From: Owenweeksia sp.
GTDB taxonomy: Bacteria > Bacteroidota > Bacteroidia > Flavobacteriales > Schleiferiaceae
Length of the DNA stretch: 51,766 nucleotides
Reading direction: 5' to 3'
Assembly: GCA_028277105.1 (NCBI GenBank)
Contig: JANQHO010000172.1
Coordinates: 1 to 51,766 of the forward strand
Below the pieces are notes generated by a model. The model saw only the letters and a list, made by a program, of their open reading frames with translations, was not told where the DNA came from and ran no database searches. Both the position numbers and the translations under genes were made by a program. Every line of letters begins with the position of its first letter. The first letter of the stretch is position 1. Of this stretch, positions 35,862 through 44,959 are shown in pieces.

Positions 35862-36582
35862 ATGGAAAAACATAGCGCTTTGGTTATTCGGCATTGCCTC
35901 TTTAATCCTGATCTATTCTTTTGCCCGAAATAAACATGATCAGGCAAAAATAAAGAGTCTTGAGATCGATATTGATTACTCAAAAAAACAATATTTTGTT
36001 AAGGAGACTGAAATCAAAAAATTAGTTCAAATAGAGTATCCTTATCTGGACAGTTTATACTTGCGAGAAATTAACATCAAACTGTTAGAAGAAAAGCTTG
36101 ATAATCACCCATCTATAAGCAAAGCAGAAGTATTTTCGACTTTAGATGGTATTTTAAGGATAGAAGTAACCCAAAAAATGCCGGTAGCACGGTTTATGCA
36201 TACAGGCGCAAGTTATTATTTAGATGCAAAAGGAGACAGTATGCCGCTGTCACCTAATTTTTCAGCCCGTGTTCCCCTGGTAACCGGCTCTATTTCTACC
36301 TCTAATAGAGCTGAAGTTTTTCAGTTTGTCAATACCCTCTCTAAAGATGAATTCTTCCGCAACTTTTTTGCAGGAATTGAAATAAGTGCTAATGGTGAAT
36401 GGCTCTTATTCCCTAAACCCGGTCATCATAAAGTGTTGTTGGGTAAACCGGAAAACGCGGAAGTAAAGCTTAAAAAGTTGAAAATATTTTACCAAAGTGC
36501 TGTTACCAAAAAAAATATTGACAGCCTGAAAACAATAAACCTTAAATACAAAGGGCAGGTAATTTGTAGAAAATATAAATGA
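35854..36582 (+). CDS. ftsQ: Cell division protein FtsQ (Bacteroidota type)
   Basis: FtsQ is a bitopic scaffold of the divisome. The 242-residue protein has one N-terminal membrane helix (about 7-24, LWLFGIASLILIYSF) and a periplasmic part. That part begins with a short POTRA-like segment and continues into a beta domain (KAEVFSTLDGILRIEVTQKM, then ASYYLDAKGDSMPLS). Sequence similarity to proteobacterial FtsQ is weak, but position and topology agree. It overlaps murC and ftsA. Confidence 0.92.
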   Translation: MARWKNIALWLFGIASLILIYSFARNKHDQAKIKSLEIDIDYSKKQYFVKETEIKKLVQIEYPYLDSLYLREINIKLLEEKLDNHPSISKAEVFSTLDGILRIEVTQKMPVARFMHTGASYYLDAKGDSMPLSPNFSARVPLVTGSISTSNRAEVFQFVNTLSKDEFFRNFFAGIEISANGEWLLFPKPGHHKVLLGKPENAEVKLKKLKIFYQSAVTKKNIDSLKTINLKYKGQVICRKYK

Positions 36583-37925
36583 TGAATCCTGAAAAAATAG
36601 CCGTAGGGCTAGACATAGGAACTACCAAGATTGTGGCTATGATAGGTCGCAAAAATGAATACGGCAAGCTCGAAATATTAGGAATGGGTAAAGCCAAATC
36701 ACTGGGTGTACACCGGGGTGTGGTTACTAATATTACTCAAACAATCGAATCTATCAAACAGGCGATAGAAGAAGCTGCCACCAACTCAGGCCTAGCTATA
36801 AAAAGTGTAGTGGTTGGTATTGCCGGACAGCATATCCGCAGTCTTCAGCACAGTGATTACATCATCCGTCAGAATTCGGATGATGTGATAGAAAATGCAG
36901 ACATCGACAACCTGATCCAGAATGTACACAATCTGGTGATGTTGCCCGGGGAGGAGATCATTCATGTTTTACCTCAGGAGTTTAAAGTTGACGGCCAGGC
37001 CGAAATACGAGAGCCCCGCGGAATGTACGGCAGCCGGTTAGAAGCCAATTTCCACATTGTAGTTGGTCAGATCAGTTCCATAAAAAATATCGGGCGTTGC
37101 GTAAAGAGTAGCGACCTCAATGTAGCCGATATCACTCTCGAACCCCTTGCATCAGCCGAAGCTGTACTATCTCGCGAAGAAAAAGAAGCAGGGGTTGTAT
37201 TGGTAGATATTGGTGGTGGAACCACTGATGTTGCCATTTTCAAAGACGGTATCATCCGTCATACAGCTGTTATTCCCTTCGGTGGCAATGTCATTACTGA
37301 AGACATCAAGGAAGGCTGCTCTATTATAGAAAAACAAGCGGAACTGCTTAAGATAAAATTTGGCTCAGCCTGGCCCGGAGAAAATAAAGAAAATGAAATT
37401 GTGAGTATCCCCGGTCTTCGCGGTCGCGACCCCAAAGAAATATCTTTGAAAAATCTTTCCAAGATCATCCACGCCAGGGTTGTAGAGATCATTGAACAGG
37501 TATATCTCGAGATCAAAAACTACGGCTACGATGAAAACAAGAAAAAACTGATTGCAGGGATCGTACTCACCGGGGGTGGCAGTCAGTTGAAGCATATCAA
37601 ACAATTAGTAGAATTTGTTACGGGAATGGATACCCGTATTGGTTATCCCAATGAACACCTGGCCAGTGAATCGGATGATGAATTCAGTTCACCTGCTTAC
37701 GCTACGGCTGTGGGTTTAGTATTAAAGGGATTAACGGAAGATCGTTCTGAGGAAATAGCCGTGATCGATCCCAATGATGATGAAGTACAAACCTATAAGC
37801 AAAAGGAAAAAGACCAGGAGGACGATACTACAAGCCCGGAAGAAAATCCGACACCTAAAGCCCGCAAAGGATTTTTAGATAACTGGGCCGATAAGTTTCG
37901 CAAATTTTTAAACGAAGACCTTTAA
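36579..37925 (+). CDS. ftsA: Cell division protein FtsA
   Basis: FtsA is an actin-like ATPase that tethers FtsZ to the membrane. Phosphate-1 (GLDIGTTKIVAMIG), phosphate-2 (VDIGGGTTDVAIFKDG) and the adenosine motif (VLTGGGSQLKHI) are present. The last helix (GFLDNWADKFRKFLNEDL) is amphipathic and fits the membrane-targeting sequence. The linker before it is acidic. It has 448 residues and starts in ATGA with ftsQ; a second ATG lies at 36582. FtsZ begins 10 bases later. Confidence 0.96.
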   Translation: MMNPEKIAVGLDIGTTKIVAMIGRKNEYGKLEILGMGKAKSLGVHRGVVTNITQTIESIKQAIEEAATNSGLAIKSVVVGIAGQHIRSLQHSDYIIRQNSDDVIENADIDNLIQNVHNLVMLPGEEIIHVLPQEFKVDGQAEIREPRGMYGSRLEANFHIVVGQISSIKNIGRCVKSSDLNVADITLEPLASAEAVLSREEKEAGVVLVDIGGGTTDVAIFKDGIIRHTAVIPFGGNVITEDIKEGCSIIEKQAELLKIKFGSAWPGENKENEIVSIPGLRGRDPKEISLKNLSKIIHARVVEIIEQVYLEIKNYGYDENKKKLIAGIVLTGGGSQLKHIKQLVEFVTGMDTRIGYPNEHLASESDDEFSSPAYATAVGLVLKGLTEDRSEEIAVIDPNDDEVQTYKQKEKDQEDDTTSPEENPTPKARKGFLDNWADKFRKFLNEDL

Positions 37926-37935
37926 ATAAAACTAT

Positions 37936-39891
37936 ATGACTGATCAGAATTCAAACGATGCTATTTCCTTTGATCTACCCAAAAACCAATCTTCAGTGAT
38001 CAAAGTTTTTGGGGTAGGCGGAGGCGGCAGTAATGCAGTTAACCATATGTTTGGTATGGGGATCAAAGGAGTGGATTTTGTGATCTGCAACACCGATGCA
38101 CAAGCACTCAACAACAGTTCTATACCCAATAAAATACAGTTGGGTGTTACCCTTACTGAAGGTTTAGGAGCAGGGGCCAATCCTGAAATCGGCCAGCAGG
38201 CTGCTTTAGAAAATATTGAAGAGATAAAATCCATTTTGCAAAGCAGTACCAAAATGGTTTTTATAACTGCCGGCATGGGAGGTGGAACAGGAACCGGTGC
38301 TGCCCCCGTTATTGCCAGGGCTGCCAGGGACTTGGGTATTCTTACTGTAGGGATTGTTACCATGCCTTTTGTATTTGAAGGTAATAATCGAAGGACCCAG
38401 GCTGAAAAAGGTATTGAAGCTCTGCGCCAGAATGTGGATTCCCTCATAGTGATCAATAATAATAAGTTGAGAGAAGTATACGGCAACCTCGGTTTTAAAG
38501 CCGGTTTTGCCAAAGCTGACGAGGTATTGGCTACTGCAGCAAGGGGAATAGCCGAGGTAATCACCCACCACTATACTACCAATATTGATTTGCGGGACGC
38601 CAAAACTGTTTTGGCCAATAGTGGTACTGCTATTATGGGTTCGTCTACGGCTTCAGGGGAAAACAGGGCTTCAGAAGCCATTACCAAGGCGCTCGATTCA
38701 CCCTTATTGAATGACAATCACATCCGGGGAGCAAAAAATGTTCTTTTATTGATCGTATCTGGCAAAGAAGAAATCACTATCGATGAGATTGGTGAGATCA
38801 ACGATCATATCCAGGCTGAAGCAGGTGGTGATGCTAATATCATCATGGGTATTGGTGAAGATACCGGCTTACAGGATGATATTGCCATTACAATTGTGGC
38901 CACCGGTTTTACTGCTGATCAACAAGTACAGGTTATAGGACGCGAGCCTCAAAAAGTAATTCACACCCTGGAGGACGAGCAAGCTGTAAGTACTTCAGTA
39001 TACGATAAACCTGTACAGCAGGAAGAAGAAGAGGAGGACAACATCATTTACAGGGAACTGGACAGGGCCAAAAAGGAGGAAGAGGAAAAAGACGATGCCC
39101 AGCCTCAGCCTGAACTGTTTTATTTTGAAGAATCCAATAACGATAATATTCCTTTGCAAAAGGAAGAACCGGCCGCAGAAGTGCATGCAGAAGAAATAAA
39201 AAAATTCAATCTGGAGGAAGATGTTGATGACAATACTGTTACAAACTCAGAAACTAAAGAAATAGAGGACTCTCTTGCCGAAGAAACGGAAGACGAGCCC
39301 TTATTTGAAATATCTGCTGAAGAACCCCAGGAAGAGACCGAGTGGGAAGTAACATCAGAAAAGGAAAAAGCTTCCGAGTCTGTGCAGTCCCAAACGGAGG
39401 AAAAAAGAAAACAAACCCCAGCTGAAAAAACGGTTTATACCCTGGAAGATTACAAAAAACTGGAAGAACAGTTAAATAAGGCTCAGCCGGAAAATATAAA
39501 GGAGGAGCCCGAAAAAAATCAAAATGAAGCAATAGATGACGAGGCGCTGCAATTTGAGGTGAAACGCATTCCGGAAAACCAAAAAGATGATAACAATGAT
39601 CCGGAAGAGCCCAGGTCTATTTCACCGATTGACAGCCCAATTGAAGAGAGCATGAGGCTGAAAGCGGAAGAAAGAAGAGCCCAGTTAAAAGCCTTTAACC
39701 ATCGGTTTAAAACCCATCCTTTCTCGGTTAATGAAGTGGAAAGTGAACCAGCTTATAAACGCCAGGGACTCAAAATTGACGAAGAGCGTTATAGTGCTGA
39801 AAGCAAGGTGAGCCGTTTTAGTATAGACAATGATGAGAATGGCAATAACATTAAAACCGATAATAGCTTTTTACACGATAACGTAGACTGA
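37936..39891 (+). CDS. ftsZ: Cell division GTPase FtsZ with a very long acidic C-terminal region
   Basis: FtsZ forms the division ring. Residues 1-336 are the tubulin-like core with GGGGSNAVNHM, the tubulin signature GGGTGTGAAP and FKAGFAKAD. About 315 more residues follow, highly rich in Glu, Asp, Lys and Gln, against roughly 50-70 residues of linker in model bacteria. The tail ends with a segment containing RQGLKIDEERYS and finally NSFLHDNVD. I recall similar ends in other Bacteroidota FtsZ, so this is probably the conserved partner-binding peptide. It is the last gene of the cluster, followed by a strong terminator. Confidence 0.97.
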   Translation: MTDQNSNDAISFDLPKNQSSVIKVFGVGGGGSNAVNHMFGMGIKGVDFVICNTDAQALNNSSIPNKIQLGVTLTEGLGAGANPEIGQQAALENIEEIKSILQSSTKMVFITAGMGGGTGTGAAPVIARAARDLGILTVGIVTMPFVFEGNNRRTQAEKGIEALRQNVDSLIVINNNKLREVYGNLGFKAGFAKADEVLATAARGIAEVITHHYTTNIDLRDAKTVLANSGTAIMGSSTASGENRASEAITKALDSPLLNDNHIRGAKNVLLLIVSGKEEITIDEIGEINDHIQAEAGGDANIIMGIGEDTGLQDDIAITIVATGFTADQQVQVIGREPQKVIHTLEDEQAVSTSVYDKPVQQEEEEEDNIIYRELDRAKKEEEEKDDAQPQPELFYFEESNNDNIPLQKEEPAAEVHAEEIKKFNLEEDVDDNTVTNSETKEIEDSLAEETEDEPLFEISAEEPQEETEWEVTSEKEKASESVQSQTEEKRKQTPAEKTVYTLEDYKKLEEQLNKAQPENIKEEPEKNQNEAIDDEALQFEVKRIPENQKDDNNDPEEPRSISPIDSPIEESMRLKAEERRAQLKAFNHRFKTHPFSVNEVESEPAYKRQGLKIDEERYSAESKVSRFSIDNDENGNNIKTDNSFLHDNVD

Positions 39892-39918
39892 TAGAAACCT
39901 TTTATATCCTAACTGATG

Positions 39919-39947
39919 AACCCCGTTACATAACGGGGTTCTTTTAT
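39919..39947 (+). terminator. Rho-independent terminator after ftsZ
   Basis: A perfect 10-bp stem AACCCCGTTA / TAACGGGGTT with a tight loop is followed by CTTTTATT. It ends the dcw transcript 28 bases after the ftsZ stop. Confidence 0.88.
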
Positions 39948-39955
39948 TAATTTTG
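39948..39955 (+). promoter_or_regulatory. Bacteroidota -7 promoter box (TAATTTTG) for yqeY
   Basis: An exact TANNTTTG match begins right at the end of the ftsZ terminator T-run and ends 23 bases before the yqeY ATG. The -33 region would fall inside the terminator stem. Confidence 0.45.
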
Positions 39956-39978
39956 AAGCCTTATTAAGAGAAATATCC

Positions 39979-40428
39979 ATGAGTCTATCCACACAAATTG
40001 CCGAAGAAATGAAAGCCGCTATGCGCGCCAAAGACAAAGTAAAACTGGAAGCTTTGCGCAGTATTAAATCCGCTATTTTACTGGCTAATACCGAAAAAGG
40101 AGCTGGAGGGGAACTGAGTGAAGCCGATGAGCTTAAACTTTTGCAGAAGCTTCAAAAGCAACGTAAAGACTCTTTAGAGATCTATGTGGAACAAGGCCGT
40201 GATGATCTTGCTGGTGAAGAAAAGGCCCAACTGGAGGTAATTGAAAGCTTTTTACCCAAACAAATGGATGAAAATGAGTTACGGGATTATTTGCAGGAAC
40301 TCATCACCAGATTAGGAGTGGAAAGCCCTAGGGATATGGGCAAGGTAATGGGGACAGCCTCTAAAGAACTGGCTGGTAAAGCCGATGGCAAAACCATTTC
40401 TAATGTAGTAAAGGATTTATTGAAGTAG
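39979..40428 (+). CDS. yqeY: GatB/YqeY domain protein
   Basis: This 149-residue protein corresponds to the C-terminal tRNA-binding domain of the amidotransferase subunit GatB, found alone. Typical segments are MRAKDKVKLEALRSIKSAI, QRKDSLEIYVEQGRDDL and FLPKQMDENEL. The GKVMG and NVVKDLL segments near the end are also typical. The cellular role of free YqeY is not settled; binding to tRNA is inferred from the GatB relation. It has its own promoter box and terminator, and often follows ftsZ in this phylum, from memory. Confidence 0.95.
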   Translation: MSLSTQIAEEMKAAMRAKDKVKLEALRSIKSAILLANTEKGAGGELSEADELKLLQKLQKQRKDSLEIYVEQGRDDLAGEEKAQLEVIESFLPKQMDENELRDYLQELITRLGVESPRDMGKVMGTASKELAGKADGKTISNVVKDLLK

Positions 40429-40451
40429 ATACCAATTTCATTTTACTAATA

Positions 40452-40488
40452 AAATAAGCAAGCCCTCTTTAGAGGGCTTGCTTATTTA
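40452..40488. terminator. Bidirectional terminator between yqeY and the Kazal lipoprotein gene
   Basis: A long stem AAATAAGCAAGCCCTCT / AGAGGGCTTGCTTATTT with a 2-base loop has A- and T-runs on the two sides. It can stop both convergent transcripts. Confidence 0.88.
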
Positions 40489-40511
40489 TAACGTTAACTG
40501 ATATAAACAAA

Positions 40512-41315
40512 TCAGTAGGCATAAGTAAATTTTTTACTGTAATCATTACTGATCTCTCTGAGGTAGAAGTCGACTGAATTAACACCGGGTTCCCTTAAGT
40601 TGGTCAGATCAAAGGACTTTTTTTCTCTTACTAAGGCCTGGCAGGCATCATCGTTAGCTTCGTGAGTTAGTTCCAGCATGGCAGGTGGTATTGGCGGAGT
40701 ACCGCAAAACAGAGGGTGTTTTTCCAGTGTAACTTCATGTTGAGCACAACCACCTCCGTATTCATATTCTATTTCGATGCAATCCCCTACAACTTCTGCT
40801 TTAACGATGGTTATAGGATCTGATATTTTACTTGAGGTAATATCCCGATGCAAAATGGGCAGGCAACCTTTAGATTTAATACAAGTGATCTCAGCCATTT
40901 TACCCGCCATACAAAAACTGCCTGCATCTGTTAACTCGATGTAGTCAAACTCTACCCTCATTCCATTTACTAACTGAAAGTTAGAAGGGTATTTTACAAT
41001 TTCAAAGAGTGATTGATCGGGTAATTCAATTACAAATCTGCAGCCGTCTAAATGCCCGGTGTAATCTCTTACTGTTCCTTCATAAGTGTAAGTACAATTA
41101 CAGGCACCGGGTGTTATACTGGTAACACCGTTGGATCTGGCTACACACTCGTTACTGTAGGTTTTACCATCACAACCGCAAACAGGATTATATTCCCCTG
41201 TGCAGAATGCTAGCGGGTCAATTTTAGAGCTGTCTATGCAACCGGGGTCGTCATCCTTGCTACACGCTACAGAGGCCAGAAGTATAGCTGAAAAAAGAAT
41301 TATTTTGGTCTTCAT
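40512..41315 (-). CDS. Lipoprotein with Kazal-type protease inhibitor domain
   Basis: This 267-residue protein has a lipoprotein signal with lipid-anchored Cys18 (LLASVAC), followed by acidic residues that are compatible with surface export in this phylum. A complete Kazal domain spans residues 26-72, with six cysteines (26, 38, 46, 48, 57, 72) and the core NPVCGCDGKTYSNEC. Kazal domains inhibit serine proteases. The remaining 190 residues are cysteine-containing and beta-rich, with no family that I recognise. It is monocistronic, with the shared terminator downstream. A defensive role against external or self-made proteases is inference. Confidence 0.88.
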   Translation of the reverse strand: MKTKIILFSAILLASVACSKDDDPGCIDSSKIDPLAFCTGEYNPVCGCDGKTYSNECVARSNGVTSITPGACNCTYTYEGTVRDYTGHLDGCRFVIELPDQSLFEIVKYPSNFQLVNGMRVEFDYIELTDAGSFCMAGKMAEITCIKSKGCLPILHRDITSSKISDPITIVKAEVVGDCIEIEYEYGGGCAQHEVTLEKHPLFCGTPPIPPAMLELTHEANDDACQALVREKKSFDLTNLREPGVNSVDFYLREISNDYSKKFTYAY

Positions 41316-41377
41316 AATGAATTGAGGTTTTACAGAAAGATGCTCAACTCCATGAAGAGGTTGCTTAAATCGAAAAA

Positions 41378-42316
41378 TTAAGCGTCTGGGAGATATTCGA
41401 GAATTACGGCATTGCGGACATCAAAAAAATCTTCAGCGTATTTTTCATTTCGCCTCAGGAACCTGTCGTATTCCTTGTTTACATCTTTGGCCTCATCTTC
41501 GTCCAGGTAGGACATTTCCAGCTTCTGAGCTAGGGGTTTTAAATTCTCATTGATCTCATTTTCCATTTCTTCCAAATAGTAAGCTAACTCATCGTACAGA
41601 CCGCTTTCCCCGTCAAAGTCTGCATATTCCTGCACCTCTTCGGTCGATGTTTTGATCGCCTTTTTCATTTCTACCAACCTGTAGCGCAGACTATCGTTAT
41701 TCCCTTCAACTATATCAGCTACAAAGGCTTTTGCCTCGGCCTGTACACGAAAAAATGAAAGGGTCATATCCCTGGCATAAAGTGTAACCTCATCAAGCAT
41801 CCGGTTCTGTTCTTCCAGTTCTTCATCGGGAATAAGGGTAACATAATAAGTACGCGCAAAGTGATCTATAGCGGCATCAACGCGATCAGCTGCATCCAGC
41901 ATAACGTTTTCTGCCTCTTCTACTGCTTCATAATATTTTTTCAGATTGGCATAAGAACGGAACATATTTTCCCGCAAGGAATCGGAAATCGCAAATTTAC
42001 CGTCAAAGCTTTCGAGGTATATATCCATACTCTTGATAAATTCCCGCTGCAGTATATCATAATCTTTATAAGGCCCTACCTTTTGGATCTCTTTCTTGGA
42101 ATCACGAAGCTGGGTAATTACCATTTCCCTCATTTTATTGACCTTGCGCACATCCTCATTTTTCAGGCTCGACTTTAAATAGCGCATGTTCTTTATGCTG
42201 ATCTTACGCTTTTGGTTTTCAAATTGCCTGATATAGGATTTGGGATTTCTGTAACGTTGGGCGTTGGAACTTAAAGTAGTAGTTACCAGGATAAGACAGG
42301 CCAATAAACGGATCAT
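41378..42316 (-). CDS. Secreted helical protein of unknown function
   Basis: This 312-residue protein begins at the ATG 42316, with signal peptide MIRLLACLILVTTTLSSNAQ. A frame from 42364 is longer, but the promoter box at 42341-42348 lies inside that extension. The mature part is almost wholly helical and highly charged, with long stretches likely to form coiled coils, and contains no cysteine. It has a full -33/-7 promoter directly behind the groEL terminator. I do not recognise the family. It may be a periplasmic or surface helical bundle. Confidence 0.8.
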   Translation of the reverse strand: MIRLLACLILVTTTLSSNAQRYRNPKSYIRQFENQKRKISIKNMRYLKSSLKNEDVRKVNKMREMVITQLRDSKKEIQKVGPYKDYDILQREFIKSMDIYLESFDGKFAISDSLRENMFRSYANLKKYYEAVEEAENVMLDAADRVDAAIDHFARTYYVTLIPDEELEEQNRMLDEVTLYARDMTLSFFRVQAEAKAFVADIVEGNNDSLRYRLVEMKKAIKTSTEEVQEYADFDGESGLYDELAYYLEEMENEINENLKPLAQKLEMSYLDEDEAKDVNKEYDRFLRRNEKYAEDFFDVRNAVILEYLPDA

Positions 42317-42340
42317 GAAGAATGCTTTTGAGTTGACACA

Positions 42341-42370
42341 CAAAGATAATCGAGTAGCGATCATATCAAA
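42341..42370 (-). promoter_or_regulatory. Complete Bacteroidota promoter (TTTG-N18-TATCTTTG)
   Basis: The -33 TTTG (42367-42370) and -7 TATCTTTG (42341-42348) are 18 bases apart, and the box ends 24 bases before the ATG at 42316. This is the best two-part match in the window. The -33 element abuts the T-run of the groEL terminator. Confidence 0.65.
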
Positions 42371-42402
42371 ATAAAAAGCCCCCCGTTAACGGAGGGCTTT
42401 AC
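42371..42402 (-). terminator. Rho-independent terminator after groEL
   Basis: The minus strand reads AAGCCCTCCGTTAACGGGGGGCTT with one G-T pair, followed by TTTATTTT. It ends the groES-groEL transcript. Confidence 0.87.
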
Positions 42403-42422
42403 AATTAGGTATTACTCAGTTA

Positions 42423-44069
<1,647 letters not shown>

Positions 44070-44107
44070 TTAAGTTTTTTGATTTTGTGGTTTAAAAATT
44101 AGTTGGC

Positions 44108-44389
44108 TTATCCTATGATAGCAAAGATGTCTGACTCTTTCATGATGAGATAATCCTTGCCTTCAAACCTGATCTCTGTTCCGCTGTATTTGCCATACAG
44201 AACTTTGTCACCAGTTTTTACTGTCATGGGCTCATCTTTTTTCCCACCGCCAACTGCTACTATAGTACCTTGTTGTGGCTTTTCCTGGGCGGTATCGGGG
44301 ATGATGATACCGGAAGCAGTTTTTGTTTCAGCAGCAGAGGGCTCTACGAGAACTCTGTCTGCTAATGGTTGAATATTTAATTCCGCCAT
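44108..44389 (-). CDS. groS: Co-chaperonin GroES
   Basis: GroES caps the GroEL chamber. The 93-residue protein has the N-terminal [16 protein letters not shown], a mobile loop ([20 protein letters not shown]) and the ending [13 protein letters not shown]. It is the first gene of the groES-groEL operon. Confidence 0.97.
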   Translation of the reverse strand: MAELNIQPLADRVLVEPSAAETKTASGIIIPDTAQEKPQQGTIVAVGGGKKDEPMTVKTGDKVLYGKYSGTEIRFEGKDYLIMKESDIFAIIG

Positions 44390-44433
44390 TCTGTTATTGA
44401 TTTTTAGTTAAACCTTTTTTTGATAATACTGGC

Positions 44434-44470
44434 TGCCATGGGACAGAAAGTATGCCAAGTGGTACTGGCA
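44434..44470 (-). promoter_or_regulatory. Clustered TGCCA/TGGCA half-sites upstream of groES
   Basis: TGCCA occurs at 44434 and 44453, and TGGCA at 44466. The last two form an inverted repeat with an 8-base spacer. They lie between the secG terminator and the groES start, where a heat-shock control site would be expected. No CIRCE element is present. The regulator is unknown. Confidence 0.35.
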
Positions 44471-44483
44471 GTTTTTGTACAAT

Positions 44484-44519
44484 TAAAAAATGCCAGCTTG
44501 TCATAATTAAACTGGCATC
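44484..44519 (-). terminator. Rho-independent terminator after secG
   Basis: A 7-bp stem ATGCCAG / CTGGCAT with a 15-base loop is followed by TTTTTTAATT on the minus strand. It ends the miaB-secG operon and lies just upstream of the groES control region. Confidence 0.8.
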
Positions 44520-44570
44520 TTAATAATTCTAAACTGTCACAACCAAAAGAGAAGTGACAGGTTTACTGCT

Positions 44571-44951
44571 TTATGGGTTATCGTCTTCGTTATCCTGAGA
44601 AAGATCGTTGCTTCCTGCTGCATCTTGCTGAGGGAAGTCAGGCACCTGTGGAACTATCGGTGTACCAGTACCTATTTCATCCCTGATCTCAGATTCAGGG
44701 ACTTCTTCAACAGTATTATCCTGAGGTGAAAGGATAACATTGGCAGACAAAACCAACACCACTAATACAATGGCTAGAGTCCAGGTTCCTTTATCGAGAA
44801 AATCTGTAGTTTTTTTAACTCCCCCAAAAAACTGGTTACCGCCACCGCCAAGGGTGGAACTCAAACCTCCTCCTTTAGGATTTTGGATCAACACTATAAT
44901 GATCAGCAATACACAGGTAATGATAATAAGTACGGAAAGTAATAACGTCAT
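44571..44951 (-). CDS. secG: Preprotein translocase subunit SecG
   Basis: SecG is a small inner-membrane part of the SecYEG channel. Two membrane helices (about 2-24 and 58-76) flank the conserved loop IQNPKGGGLSSTLGGGGNQF. The C-terminus is a long acidic Pro/Gln-rich tail, common in Bacteroidota SecG, which gives 126 residues. It is the last gene of the miaB operon, 8 bases after the TPR gene. Confidence 0.95.
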   Translation of the reverse strand: MTLLLSVLIIITCVLLIIIVLIQNPKGGGLSSTLGGGGNQFFGGVKKTTDFLDKGTWTLAIVLVVLVLSANVILSPQDNTVEEVPESEIRDEIGTGTPIVPQVPDFPQQDAAGSNDLSQDNEDDNP

Positions 44952-44959
44952 GGTTCCTT

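Noticed and set aside
37944..38564. A 206-codon minus-strand frame inside ftsZ
   Set aside because: It lies wholly opposite the conserved FtsZ GTPase core and has no family features.
44434..44480. A sigma-54 (-24/-12) promoter before groES
   Set aside because: TTGGCA resembles a -24 element, but the base pair ten bases on is GT, not the required GC.
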